Shown: in pieces, positions 10,231 through 23,876 of the stretch | Position numbering within the stretch: position 1 is the stretch's first letter | How the letters are laid out: each line of letters begins with the position of its first letter | NCBI GenBank assembly: GCA_002794775.1 | Contig: NBAY01000050.1 | Span: 1-64,000 of the forward strand | From: Porodaedalea pini | Taxonomy: Eukaryota > Basidiomycota > Agaricomycetes > Hymenochaetales > Hymenochaetaceae | Direction of reading: 5' to 3' | DNA length: 64,000 nt | The notes under the pieces: generated by a model | What the model saw: only the letters and a program-made list of their open reading frames with translations | The model's database searches: none | Told to the model about the DNA's origin: nothing | Position numbers and translations under genes: made by a program

Positions 10231-12328
10231 ATGGCGTTCACTCATGGCAGTAGCAGGGCCCATGGCAGCAGTGGCTTCACGATACATGGCTTGCCCATCA
10301 GTATATTCGCCATCCTCCTCGCCCTCCTTGCCTCGATGGGAGGCTTTATCTTTGGCTACGACACAGGCCAAATCTCTGGTAAATGCGTCTCGTATTGTCT
10401 ATCCATATTCTATTGCTGAAAATTCGTACAGACATCTTGCTCATGGAAGATTTCAAGCGGCGTTTCGCTCAGTGCAATGACGGGACATGCAAGTTCAGCA
10501 ACGTCCGAAGTGGTTTAATTGTCGCTCTGCTCAGTATTGGCACGCTCTTTGGCGCTCTCCTTGGCGCTCCGTGAGTCTTGCTTCCTGCATATGCTAGCAG
10601 TTTTGCCTATAGCTTTACAGAGTTGCCGATTTTTTCGGTCGGCGCAATGCAATGTCCATGGAATGTGGTATATTCATCATCGGTGTAATCATCCAGATTG
10701 CCACCTTCAACGCTTGGTATCAGTTTGCCATAGGACGACTCGTCGCTGGTTTTGGTGTCGGAGCGCTTTCTGCGGCTGTGCCGATGTACCAGGCCGAGAC
10801 AGCGCCTCCACAGATCCGCGGGACTCTCACGGGCACATACCAGCTCTTCATCACCTTCGGCATTCTCATCGCATACTGCATCTCTATCGGCACGCGTTCG
10901 ATGGGTAACTCCGGCTCATGGCGTACTGTTGTCGGCATCGGCATCGTCTGGGCGCTTGTGCTCGGAATTGGCATTCGCTTCATGCCCGAGTCTCCGCGTT
11001 GGGATACCCGTCACGGTCGTACAGACGATGCACGCCGCGCCATCGCGAAAGTGCGCGCCTTGCCCGTAGACCATCCAATCGTCGAGGCAGAGCTCGAGGA
11101 GATCATCGACAGCATTGAGATCGAGGAGGGCGTGGACAGAGAGCGCATCGCTAAAGGCAACGTCCCAGGGAAGAAAGCGGTAACATCCAACTGGACGACG
11201 GGCTGGCTTAATTGCTTCGTTGGATACCGTGCGGGTTCGTCACGCATCGGTTACCGTACTCTCCTTGGTATGAGTCTCCAGAGTTTGCAGCAACTCACTG
11301 GCGCAAACTACTTGTGCGCTTCTTCCCACCAGTCCTTTTCTTTATTATGCTAAGTCTTTTGCAGCTTTTACTACGGCGCAACGATCTTCCAGTCAGTCGG
11401 TATATCTGACTCGTACGTCACTCAGATCATCCTCGGTGCGGTTAACTTTGTCTGTACATTCCTCGGTCTGTACGTCATGGAGCGTTTTGGACGTCGCGTT
11501 CCGCTCATAATCGGTGGGATATGGCAGAGTGCATGGCTCTTCGTCTTTGCCGCTGCTGGTACCGCGAAGGATCCGACGGAGAACAAAAGTATTGGAAAAC
11601 TTATGATCGTCTCCGCGTGTTTATTCATTCTTGGCTATGCTTCAACCTGGGCGCGTCAGTACCCTGTTTCTCATTCTTCAATCGCAGATCTGTACTGAGT
11701 ATGTCTGATATCTACAGCGGGTATCTGGATCCTTATCGGTGAGACTTTCCCTACATCGTCGCGTGCAAAGCAGGGTGCACTTTCGACCGCTGCGAACTGG
11801 CTCTGGGTACGCTGTTGCTCTTTTATGTCTTATCTAGCACTGTCTTGCTCATCCCATTTTCATTTAAGAACTTCCTCCTCGCTTTCTTCACACCTTTCAT
11901 CGTTTCCGCGATCCAGTTCCGTTATGGGTTCGTCTTCGCCTCGTGTAACCTGCTGGGCGCTGTTGTCGTCTATCTCTTCCTGTACGAGTCCTCTGGCATG
12001 TCCCTCGAGAATGTCGATCTCGTACGTTCTGCTCCTTCATTCTCCCCTGTATTCTTCCTAACGCCCTCGACGTGAATAGATGTATCGTGATGCGTCTGCG
12101 AAGCCATGGACCTCCCGCCGCTGGGCTCCACCGGGGTATGCCTCGCGTGCGGAAGTTGAGGCGGAGGTGTCGAAGCCACGGCACGCGTCTTACAACGAGA
12201 AAGACGCGGAGAAGCAGACGCCAGGTTCGGGCCCGAGCCAGCGCGGCCATGGGAATGGCAACGTCGGGATGGGCGCGAGCGCTCTTGGTGCCGAGGAGGA
12301 GGCGCGCAACGAGAAGATCGCGCACTGA
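10231..12328 (+). CDS. MFS sugar (hexose) transporter
   Basis: Seven exons (10231-10378, 10432-10570, 10621-11313, 11365-11654, 11718-11806, 11869-12021, 12080-12328) give 586 aa in continuous frame. It is a plasma-membrane proton-symport type sugar porter with twelve expected membrane segments. Family signatures, in order, are GGFIFGYDTGQISD in helix 1, DFFGRR, the RLVAGFGVGALSAAVPMYQAE signature, PESPRW before the central loop, QQLTGANYFFYYG in helix 7, and WILIGETFPT with RAKQGAL. The usual PETKG after helix 12 is degenerate here (YESSGMSLENVDL). The C-terminal tail of about 85 residues is long, hydrophilic and Gly/Glu-rich. Its likely substrate class is hexoses released by cell-wall hydrolases, which fits the nearby xylanase and rhamnogalacturonase. 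Substrate specificity cannot be read from the sequence. Confidence 0.92.
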
Positions 12329-12820
12329 CGGAATCGCTCAGTGGTTGTGATTCTGTGCCGTTCTGTTCTCGTGTCTCGCGCTTTGGGTTTGCAAGGAACT
12401 GAAGAAGCAAAAAGTCAAGGTGAAGGAGAAGATTGTATAAGAGACTAGCATTTCTTGCACGCTGTATCAATAGAAGTCGTCATCGACACTCACAGCTCTA
12501 TTATCCACGTACAGCTGGGTCTCCGTGCCTTTGTTTATTTCTCCGTCTCATTTAATCCGAACACCTCACCTCTATTTCACGTATCACCATCTACCACCCC
12601 CTTTTAGTCCGATACTCCTTTTTGATTCTCATCTTCCCGGTTGTTAGTACGCGTGTAATGCCCTAATATTTGTCGTTCTTTTCAACGGTGTCATGTATTA
12701 ATGGTTTTCTTACCTATCCCTATTTTTAGTGGGATCGGTAATTTATCATCTCAGTTAATTGCAAGCCAAAAGTATCCGGGAGTGAAGAACCCTCGAAGGT
12801 GTTGTTTGGGTGTGATTTTA

Positions 12821-13311
12821 CAGCGTATCCGAAAAATGATGACACTCGCGACTTCTCACGATTTTTCTAAATTTCCCCATAAAGTAAATCCGAAAGCCTC
12901 CCTTCCCAAAGCAGTGATGAGTGCATTATACCGGAGTAACCGGACTCCAAGCTCACCACCCCTCTTTCTTTTAAAGTGAGAATCTTAAGTGGAAAAACAT
13001 GATAGAGGGTGGTACTAGCAGTCTGTAAATGAGGTACCTGGTCTTTTGGTAGAGCCGCAATTTAGTCTGAGCCGGAGAGTCAGATGTGTTCTTCCTCCTC
13101 TTTTCTCATGCTTTGGACAGGCTAAGTCCCAAAATCATTTATATAACAAAGAGTAAAGCATTTCTAGAATTGAGAAAGGAAGAGGAGCTTGCGTGCACTT
13201 CACTCAAGACTCGGCTGGTTAGCTCAGCCACATTAGGAAGGTACTACTTTATGGGGTAATTCATAAAATCGCGCGAAAAGTTGCGAGTGTCATCATTTTA
13301 CCGATACACTG
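12821..13311. mobile_element. TA-flanked MITE with 65-bp inverted ends
   Basis: The left terminus 12821-12885 and the right terminus 13245-13311 are inverted copies with scattered mismatches. Both contain AAAATGATGACACTCGC and end in CCCCATAAAGTA. The ends read CAGCGTATCC and CAGTGTATCGG, and TA dinucleotides flank both sides (12819-12820, 13312-13313). There is no coding sequence. The TIRs are unusually long for a 491 bp element. Confidence 0.85.
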
Positions 13312-13339
13312 TAACGTATTAATCTTGGTAACACGTTCA

Positions 13340-13480
13340 TTTGGAATATATACCTTTTTTAAGAAGAATTTCTGTCATCAATCCTATGAAATGTTACTTT
13401 AAAAAGGAATAAATCTAAGCAAACGGCTTGCTGCGTATTAATATTACGCAGTAAAATTCATCCAAACGGTAATAAAAATA
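13340..13480. mobile_element. Degenerate CCTGTTTGGATG-type MITE
   Basis: The segment containing ATCAATCCTATGAAATGTTA, AATCTAAGC and the end TAAAATTCATCCAAACGG matches the right half of the roughly 150-bp MITE family seen at 23352, 53041, 54310, 59969 and 60364. The left end is eroded. Confidence 0.5.
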
Positions 13481-13906
13481 GCGTGAGAAGTTGGCGCCCC
13501 ATAGTGCTGCGGTCGCGCCGACAGAGATCACTTTGAAACCAACTTGCATGCTAGACTACTCCTTGTCCTCGACGCAGCGACCACACAGCCTCTTCATCAT
13601 TCTTGTGACGAGCTCTGCATCCTTCCCACCCTTTTCCACGACGGCAAGCCACTTTGTCTCCTCCAGTTGGACGTACGACATTCCGCTGGGTTAGAAGTAA
13701 AGTTGACTCTTAGAGGTATGCCTATCTGCTCGCGTTTGCTTTTATTGCCTTTGTTGACGAGGTGGTAGTTCTTGTTAAATGCACGCAGTCGGTGCATTTC
13801 ACTAAGTTAAACTCCGTTCGTATTCCGGTCCGATCTCTGACGACTGGGGACGATGCTCCCCTTCCACTCGCAAACCAAGCATCACATTCTCCTCGAGCCT
13901 GACTCC

Positions 13907-16163
<2,257 letters not shown>

Positions 16164-16542
16164 AGCTGACGCTTATTCCGTCCTGCATAAGTACACACAT
16201 ATTTAGACTTATTTGTGACCTGTGGTCTGCAAAGCTTTTGCTCTCTTTGCATATCATATATTATTGACAGACTACACGCTGCTACCATGTCTCCTTGTTT
16301 TTATGTCTAGACCGTTCGGACACGTATAAAATGCTTTCAATATCTTTTTCGAACCGTCACCCCTGAAACTTATAAGTAGAGCGTAACGGCCGTGTGATAA
16401 GTTACATGGCACTTCAGAAATCAAGAGTCTTTTGCGAGTGGGGATATTTGTGGCAAGCCTGGGTAGAAGGTCGAAGGAATGGTCCTGGCAAATAAAGGAA
16501 GCGTCAGCTAACGAGAACGAGACAATAAAGTGTGTCTGCAGC
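16164..16542. other. Convergent intergenic gap
   Basis: These 379 bp separate the stop codons of the convergent mannosidase (+) and rhamnogalacturonase (-) genes. They must hold both 3' UTRs. I see no gene in them. Confidence 0.6.
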
Positions 16543-18232
16543 TCACGGAATAGGAATTGACGAGTCTGTGGCAAAGCCATCAGAAAGGTCGCCGTCGAGG
16601 CTCGGCGGATCGGTATACCCAGCCGGCTCACTGATAGTCGTTGTGACGGCCGCATAGCTAGTCACATCGCCAGACTCGAGGCACGAGCCTGTACCGAACG
16701 CGCTCCTGCACTTGTTCGTTGCCTCGTCCGTCTCAGACCAGAGATTGACGTTGTCGAGCGTGATGTCCGAGCAGGGCGCGCCGTCGGCGCAGAGGATCTG
16801 GATCGGCGACCGCTGTACGCCGTCGACAACCGCGCCATCCCAGTCCTGCGTGTCCAACCGTAAATCAATGAATCGACGTATGCATGGAAACAAGGAAAGA
16901 CATACCTGAAACGTGATGTTGCTTAGCTGGACACCGTCGCCGTCCGCCGTTGTCTCACTGGACCAGTACTGGTCGATATCAAGCCCGTACGCCGTGCCTC
17001 GTGCGATGAAGTTCTGGAACAGCACGTTGCGCACGTAGCCGGAGCCACCATTTGACTTGATCATGAAGATCTGGTTCCCGCCGTTCGTGTATACATTCCG
17101 GTACAGCACGTCCTCGATGGCCGTTCCCACTGCTAGTGAGCCGATCGCACTGCCGCCTGATTGATTACCTGAAAAGGTCGGAAGATGAGGAAGATGTACA
17201 TCCATGACGTATTGGTAGACTTACACCAGACCTGCTCGACCAGGATGTTGTTCGCGGGCGACTTGACGGTAACACATTCGTCGCGGTTCGTCACTTCAAC
17301 ATCGTGGATCCAGTAATTTGACCCTTTACACATGAAAGGAGACGGACGGATAAGTAAAAAGGAATTACGGGCAAAGCTGGATAGGCCCGTACCCCAGACG
17401 TCTACACCGTCGCTTCCTCCGAGGTTTGCCCCGCGGATGGCCATGTTATAGACTTCTCCATTAGAGCCGTCTTGAATGACAAGATGGAACTCGGGAGCTA
17501 GAAAATACATGTAGGGCTTACGACTATGAGCAGCTATGATTAGTCACTTACAATCTACCAGAATAAGGTCGTGCAGAGACCAGTTGTTGGAGGTCACCAT
17601 GCGGATAAGACGAGGCCTACGCAATTAAACACGTGTTAGTATAGTATTCCGTAAAAGTGAACGGTCCGAAAAGTTGACCCAGCGTTGCGACATTCAAAGC
17701 CATTCCCTTGAATCGCACCTGCGCTATTGCTCGAAAAGAATTCGAAGTCATCCGCGTCCTCGATAGCTATCATGTTTCCCGTGGTCGTGCCTACAAAGAC
17801 AAGACTTCGATACCTAGCGTTCAAGAAAAACTACAAAATACGCGCACTCGTTCTCGTGATAATGCCATCCAGCTGGAAGGCCCATTTTGTGCCGCCACTT
17901 AAGGTCTGCCATGTCTGCATATCATAGCTCCCTTCAGGAACATACAGTGTCGATCCAGAGTTCGTCGACACGCATTCAGTAAAGGCGCTACCGATCGCAG
18001 GTCCAATGTCCTATATCAGAGTAGGGTCAGTAGCTGCTCCGCTCCGCAGGACAAACGGAACTAATCTGACGCTGGAGCCAATTTCTCCTCCGTAGTCGAG
18101 AACATTGCAGATCGTTGTCTGCTTATCCGCGAGCGATGTCGTAGGGCCGACGCTTCCAGACAGCTGCGCGAGAGCGCTGGATGACGCAAGCACGGCGAAG
18201 AGGAGCCTGAATTGAGAAAGACCAAAAGCCAT
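16543..18232 (-). CDS. Secreted GH28 rhamnogalacturonase
   Basis: Eight exons (18232-18071, 18010-17842, 17790-17679, 17616-17552, 17497-17393, 17323-17225, 17168-16906, 16845-16543) give 425 aa in frame. A signal peptide ([22 protein letters not shown]) precedes a right-handed beta-helix. Landmarks are [78 protein letters not shown] and [15 protein letters not shown]. The DECVTVKSP and SGGSAIGSL blocks are those of rhamnogalacturonan hydrolases rather than the NTD/DD/GHG/RIK set of polygalacturonases. It should cleave the pectin rhamnogalacturonan I backbone outside the cell. A TATA box lies about 60 bp upstream of the ATG. Confidence 0.9.
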
Positions 18233-18283
18233 TGTCACCCAAAGGACGCGGTTGAAACTCGTCCGTTCTCCATATTCATCGTC

Positions 18284-18295
18284 GTTCTTATATGC
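18284..18295 (-). promoter_or_regulatory. TATA box of the rhamnogalacturonase gene
   Basis: On the minus strand the sequence CATATAAGAACG sits 52-63 bp before the ATG at 18232. Confidence 0.5.
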
Positions 18296-19269
18296 TCTCC
18301 GTCGGCGATATTTCGCACTTGCGAAAATAGTCTTGTTAATCCTTGATCATACTCATATCAGACGACGTGTTCCTGACGTCCCGGGCGAAGTAAGGCTTTG
18401 CGATCTCCACTTAACATGAATGTGTTTGTTGGCGCAAATGACCTCAGAGAACAGAAAAGATCGGGTTCTGGAATTCGTATTGTGGTCAACGGGTCACGAG
18501 TGAGTGCAGAAGGCAGCAAAACCCCGACGTACATATGGTACCAGTTCCCAGTCTACTTGGGCTCCAACGCCAGGCTCGAAACCAATATTGTCATTAATAT
18601 GTTGGCAACCAGCTTTGCCGCGTACAAACTTCTTTCATTGAGCTATCGTCATGATCTTGTAGAATTCAGCCGAAGAACGACGGTGACCCGCACAGACGGG
18701 CCGCTGTACAAAAGTAACGGCCCGCTGAAGAGGATATTGGACTTCGTTATCTTAATATCTTAATCCTTATTATTAAACGCAACCCCCTACTTTCGACACA
18801 GCCCCATGCTGACTAAATTCGGACTTTCAATGTTTTTGATGCTTCTTTTTTCCTTCTTTAGTGGTCACACACATGCTCCTGCTCCGGCCAGCTCCGAAAA
18901 ATTTGATGGCTCAAAGCGGTAATATGCAGATCATCACATGATGTTTGCACATGGGCACACATCCGTGAGCAGACCGCTCTGTAGGCTCAATCAACTCATT
19001 TCCCATATGAAAAAAATTGTAAAAATATGAATAAAATCACAAAAATCAGGAAAAAAATAATTTAATTAGTTCATGCTCTTCTCCAAAAGGGCTAAAAGTA
19101 GTAGTATGCAAATCATCTACAATCAATTTTATACTCTGAGCTCAAACAACTCATTCCTCATATGAAAAAGTTAGGAAAAATGCTGAAAAAAATAAGTCAA
19201 TTAGAAAAATATTCTGCTATCTTCTCCATGTGTATTATAAAATAAATTTAAGTAGAAAATCAACCAATT

Positions 19270-19560
19270 GGAGTCCATTGAGAATTACTCTCAGAATATG
19301 TAAATCATTGGTCTGGCTCATGCCAGAGTATACATAGCACAACTCAGTATATGTGCCTATAAGCTTTGGATGAGTTGGGCAGTAAAGAGAATGTGAAAAG
19401 GGCATGAACTGAACATAATGTGCTAGACTCCAAAGGTCTGGAGGCTGCCACTGAGTCTCAGACTTGGACTCCTCATAATTGTGATACAGCTACATGGTTG
19501 TGTTTCAGAGTTTGTGTCTTGGAATGTCAGACACTCAATACATCAGAGTCAAATCATGAT
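19270..19560. repeat. Dispersed repeat, inverted relative to 62720-63080
   Basis: TTGAGAATTACTCTCAGAAT, AGCTTTGGATG-GTTGGG, ATAATGTGCTA-GCTCCAAA and TTGGAAT-TCAG occur here in the same order as on the minus strand of 62720-63080. It lies inside Helitron copy 2, so either the Helitron carried it or it inserted there. Confidence 0.6.
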
Positions 19561-22029
19561 GTATAGGAAGTCAGCAACATGTTAGAAGTAGTGAGACTAC
19601 TCTAGCAGGCCTACACCTATAGCCTTTTATGAATAAAATATAAGGTGTCCTAACATACTATCTATATTGCATAAAGAATATCCTTTCTATTTTAAATGAA
19701 GACATGAGAAGCAGGTATTATGCACTATGTCTCTCCATTGAAGGAGACTTATTCTATCTTTAATTTCTCAACAACCAATATTGTACTTAGTGAAGTTTTG
19801 TTGTAAATAGAATGTCATACAATAAAAATTGAGATTGCTTTCAAGCATGTGCATGTAAGATATATAGTTTTGCAATTGAAGGATCATGTGAACTAAGATG
19901 AAGTATTTTTCTAAGAGCCTAGACTGATGGCCAGCAAGGAACTTTGAATAGGTATAGCTTTTAGAGTGAGAAATTGCATTAATTAAATCTCAAGAACCAA
20001 AAAAACTCAGATTAAGCAATGCCTAAAAAACTTGGATTGATGGCCAGCAGAGTTTCCAGCAAAGCTGGAAACTCCAGGGCTGGTATACATTTGACAAAGG
20101 CCACTTTTGACACAGCCACTTTTAGTCAGCACTCCAAAAGGTAAATCCGCTACTTCAGGCAGTCCTGCAAATCAAAAAAAAAAAACCCTCAAAGTGGCGA
20201 CTCACAGATCACTCAAAGTGGCAACTTACAAATCACTCAAAGTGGTAACTCCAAAAAACCCTCAAAGCGGTAGCATGCAAATCATCCACATACACTTTCA
20301 GTTCAAACAATTCATTTCTCACTTGAACAAAATCGGAAAAATCATTAAAAATTTGCATTTAATTAGTAAATAAACATGCTATCTTCCCTATGAATTTTGG
20401 CGTATAAATTTCCACATCCCATCAACAAATCTGAGCTTTCTTGATCGTGCATAAATAGCTTGCTCACTTTGCTATCAATAAAAAATGGCCTTTCCCTCTC
20501 CTTTTGCATTCTCTCAACTAACTTCAGGGATCATCTGACTGATTCAACAGACTATAGTGTGTGTATCCTCTTATACCTTCTACCTTTATTTCTATTTATC
20601 AGCTTATCAGGGACAACAATGCTCCTTCTGCCTCTTATATGTGTTCTCATCAGTCTTCCAATTCATGATGAAGCATACAATCAGAAAGCAGTGCTTACAG
20701 CTTTCTTTCAATACAATGCAAGGCATCCTAATATGATACTAATATTATATGAGGAATTTCCTTTCTATTTTAAATGGAGATATAGAAAGTGGGTATTATA
20801 CAATAGACCTACATGAGATACAGGACCAGGACAGATGTACTATATCTCACCAGTCCAAGGAGACTGAGTGTCCAGGAACAACAATTATCTCTACTATAGC
20901 AGATAGCATTAATCCAAGGGAAAAAAATACAGAAAGAGCAGTGATGATGTACTATTTGCAAGAGCATGCAATCTATTAACATAGATCCCTGTTGCACATG
21001 TAAAATAGCACAGGACCTTTATGTAGTATTAGGACTCACTCTAATAGATGTCCTGAGGAAAAATAAAGTCATACATAAAGCTAAGAACATAGAAGCATAA
21101 CTGGCAGCCAGACTGAAGATTACAGTGAAGCACAATGTAAGGTTGAAAGCAGTACTCAGGAAAAGGTCAGCAAGGGAAATCTTTATTTAAGCATTACATT
21201 CCTATATGACCCCTATCCTATAGTACTGAGCATCATTCTGGCAAACATTGAGGAAGAAAGATATTCAATATGGCTATCTGGAACTGTAGAAGCTGCAAGT
21301 AAAGCAGGAATGTGTAGGAACAAAAGAAAGGATTGTACATGTTGATATTAAACTTACTACACATGTTTTTACACATAGACAACTGCATGTTGCCTTATTA
21401 TAATGTACAAGTGCAGCAAATGTAAGGGATCTCTTTTCAGAAGGAAATACAGGAGATAATGTGATAACCAATATTGTATTTAGTGAGGCTTTAGTGTAAT
21501 TAGAATGTCACAATATAAATCAGGTTTCTTTCAAACAGACTAGGATAAAGTATTGCACATAGAACTCATATAAAGCCAGAATAGTTATGAGCACTGTGTT
21601 TAAGCCTAATTCTCAGCTTTGCTAGGATAGATCTAAGCATTGCATATAAAAACCAAGTCCTGGCAAAGCCAGGATAGATCTGAGCATTGCATTTAAAAAC
21701 AAGTCCAGGCAAAGCTACAATAGATCTAAGCACTGCATTTGAAGCAAAGGCCAGTCTCTCAGGTATGTTGGTATCAAGCTTACTACACCTGTCTTTACAC
21801 ATGGGTAACTATATGCTGCCTTATCACAGTGTACAAGTGCAGCAAATGTAAGGGTTCTCTTTCCAGAAGGAAATACAGGAGATAATGTGACAACCAATAT
21901 TGTACTTAGTGAGGCTTTAGTGTAATTAGAATTTCATAATAAAATTCAAGTTTCTTTTAGACAGACTAAGATAATATATTACCTATAGAACTCAGATAAA
22001 GCCAGAATAGATATGAGCATGGTGTTTAA

Positions 22030-22207
22030 AAAAACAAGTCCTGGTGAAGCCAGGACGGATCTAAGCATTGTTTTTAAAAAAACAAGTCCTGGCGAAGCCA
22101 GGATGGATCTAAGCATTGCATTTAAAAAAACAAGTCCCGGTGAAGCCAGGATGGATCTAAGCACTGCGTTTGAAGCGAAGTCCCGGCTTCGCCAGGACTT
22201 CAGCTGG
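22030..22207 (+). repeat. 48-bp tail array of Helitron copy 2
   Basis: Units starting ACAAGTCC at about 22034, 22082 and 22130 each contain an imperfect AAGTCCTGG...CCAGGA hairpin and the spacer GGATCTAAGCATTG. The last hairpin (22177-22202) is the Helitron terminator. A more degenerate block of the same units lies at about 21606-21750. Confidence 0.85.
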
Positions 22208-22222
22208 TGTAATGCATTGGGT

Positions 22223-22649
22223 CCCCTCTTTACACTTTTTGTCACACAATGTCACAGGGCAGAGGCCTGCGGGATCGTCGTGTTTCCCAGGACACACCAT
22301 GAAGCTTTTGTCACTCTTTGTCACTTCTGAGATTCTTTCCTCTCCTGTAATTCACAATCAAAAGATTCTGGCTTGAAAAAAAAAATCAGGTATGCATATA
22401 TGTGAGTATAAAACACATCACTGCCCAAAACTTTACAAAAAATGGCATATATATGCTTTTTGAGGGCAGTTGGGCTCAAAAGCATGTGAATGAACAATTT
22501 TAATTTATGTACATATTTTTTTGCCACAGAAGCATCTATACTGTATTTATGTGGTCTGAATACATCTTTGCAAATTTTTGTGAGGCAAGAAGTGATGTGG
22601 AATATGGCGAAATTGAAAAAGTGTAAAGAGGGAAAAGTGTAAAGAGGGG
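22223..22649. mobile_element. Candidate MITE with CCCCTCTTTACAC ends
   Basis: CCCCTCTTTACACTTTT at 22223 is repeated in reverse complement at the right end (AAAAGTGTAAAGAGGGG, ending 22649). A second shorter inverted copy lies just inside the right end. There is no coding sequence. I cannot identify a target-site duplication, and the left end begins 16 bp from the Helitron terminus. Confidence 0.55.
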
Positions 22650-22875
22650 TCGCTATATAGTATAGGTCTGCCGATGCAAGCGAATGTGGAAATGGCGCGA
22701 TAGAAAGGCTTACGTCACCCTCAACTTGAACACGAGTCAATACAGTGGTCTGGTATTGTTTATTCCATACTTTTACTTTACATGTATCGTAGCCTCAACG
22801 CGCAGACTACCAAGTCACGGGAAATACACGAAATGGTTAAACCAGTTCTTGCAATTTGACATTTGAGTCTGGAAA

Positions 22876-23244
22876 TTATGAATTGCTACCTTTTGATGAT
22901 GGCCTCTTGAATACTTTCCAGTTACTTCTATCTTTCTTTTCCTCGCTGATAGGTGCAGGTTTGGCTAGGACTTCTGCAAACGTTGCCTTATCGTGGCTTG
23001 CAGATGAAGTCTTGGATTCGGAAGACCCCGTACTAGATGTCTCGCCACTCTTATGCAGTTCTCCCGCGGACGTCTCGCCACCTCCGCTCTGAGAGCGCCT
23101 TGCGCCCTCTCTCCAATTCCCTCGCATTGCCTCCCTCTTTTTAGGATCTCCTGTAGATGCCTCGCCACCTCCGCTATGAGAGCCCTTTCTCCAATTTTCC
23201 TCAAAAATCGCCTTCCTCTTCATAGAGTCGTCCTGCTGTGACAT
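22876..23244 (-). CDS. Short tail-only member of the SYAxVA-tail family (copy E)
   Basis: This intronless frame encodes 122 aa from ATG 23244. It lacks the roughly 170-residue N-terminal domain of the long copies and matches only their hydrophilic tail. Two imperfect repeats (KRKAIFEENWRKG-SHSGGGEAS and REAMRGNWREG-SQSGGGETS) are followed by SHDKATFAEVLAKP and VFKRPSSKGSNS. The start is supported by a TATA box (TATAAAAGA, 23311-23320) and an upstream context (CACAC-ATTACAAGAGCC-ATG) shared with the other copies. A CCTGTTTGG-type MITE lies just upstream. The frame is intact, so it may be expressed. Function unknown; expected to be disordered and soluble. Confidence 0.6.
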   Translation of the reverse strand: MSQQDDSMKRKAIFEENWRKGSHSGGGEASTGDPKKREAMRGNWREGARRSQSGGGETSAGELHKSGETSSTGSSESKTSSASHDKATFAEVLAKPAPISEEKKDRSNWKVFKRPSSKGSNS

Positions 23245-23310
23245 GGCTCTTGTAATAGTGTGCTCAATCATGATAACTTTAAGGGTGAAGAATGTCAATC
23301 ATATGGCCGC

Positions 23311-23320
23311 TCTTTTATAG
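23311..23320 (-). promoter_or_regulatory. Conserved family TATA box (copy E)
   Basis: CTATAAAAGA followed by GCGGCCATATG on the minus strand matches the promoters of copies D (54473) and F (60545), which continue GAGCGACCATA(T/C)GTTTGGC. It lies about 67-76 bp upstream of the ATG. Confidence 0.6.
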
Positions 23321-23351
23321 GCTCATCGCACGCCTTGACACATGGAGCTAA

Positions 23352-23497
23352 TGGCCTGCTAGGATGTGATTTTAATGCCGCGATAACTTACCTTTGCAGC
23401 TTTCTGTCATCAATCCTATATAATGTTACTTCAAAAGAGACAAAATCTAAGCTAACGACGCATCATTGCGTGGTCAAATTTCATCCAAACAGGACTA
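23352..23497. mobile_element. CCTGTTTGGATG-type MITE in the copy E promoter
   Basis: The inverted ends CTGCTAGGATGTGATTTTAA and CAAATTTCATCCAAACAGG flank a core with GATAACTTACCTTTGCA and ATCAATCCTATATAATGTTA. The same roughly 150-bp unit lies upstream of copies D and F. Confidence 0.7.
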
Positions 23498-23876
23498 AGA
23501 GTCATCGCCATCAGCAAAGAAGCGTGCTCAGGCATCATGATGCTGATCCGGATGATTTCTTTGCATTGTTTAAGTTTTAAGATGGCAATCTGAGAGCCTG
23601 AGGACGCTAAATGTAGTGGTACATTGCAACTGCAAGCGATTGCTTGATTGAGCGTCTCAGAATCATGAGCATCGCTCATTCGAACTTTACATCAGTACTA
23701 ATGCCAATAGTCTCAGCTTTCTTTTGTTCGAGTCACCGTGTACATGCATTGCAGTCTCATCGTACAAGCTGCCTCTATGGAAAGATCAAACCGGCTCTTG
23801 CAATTGAACTCCGATTCTAGTAAACATGTCTCGCTAGCTCCAGTTATCGACAGTTCACCACTAGTACGTTGTAACG

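Larger units (their letters stand above)
18750..22207 (+). mobile_element. Decayed Helitron (copy 2)
   Basis: The 3' end is clear: a GAAGTCC...GGACTTC hairpin at about 22177-22202 followed by CAGCTGG (a CTRR terminus) ending at 22207 and then T. This is the same terminus as the Helitron at 46132-49110. The 5' end is placed at 18750, where A is followed by TCTTAATAT, the first nine bases of that other copy. The interior aligns with copy 1 in patches: the CTCAAAGCGGTAGCATGC segment near 20260, the ACAACAATGCTCC...TTTTAAATGG segment 20610-20790, and the end of the helicase reading frame near 21410-21500. All frames are broken. The helicase-end plus tail section occurs twice in tandem (about 21340-21750 and 21770-22207). 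Confidence 0.65.

Noticed and set aside
18398..18763. 121-codon frame upstream of the rhamnogalacturonase
   Set aside because: No motif or splice structure, and its 3' end crosses the proposed Helitron boundary.
22030..22207. Regular hairpin repeats resembling a CRISPR array
   Set aside because: The intervening sequences are not unique and the array ends in a Helitron terminator; the host is a fungus.
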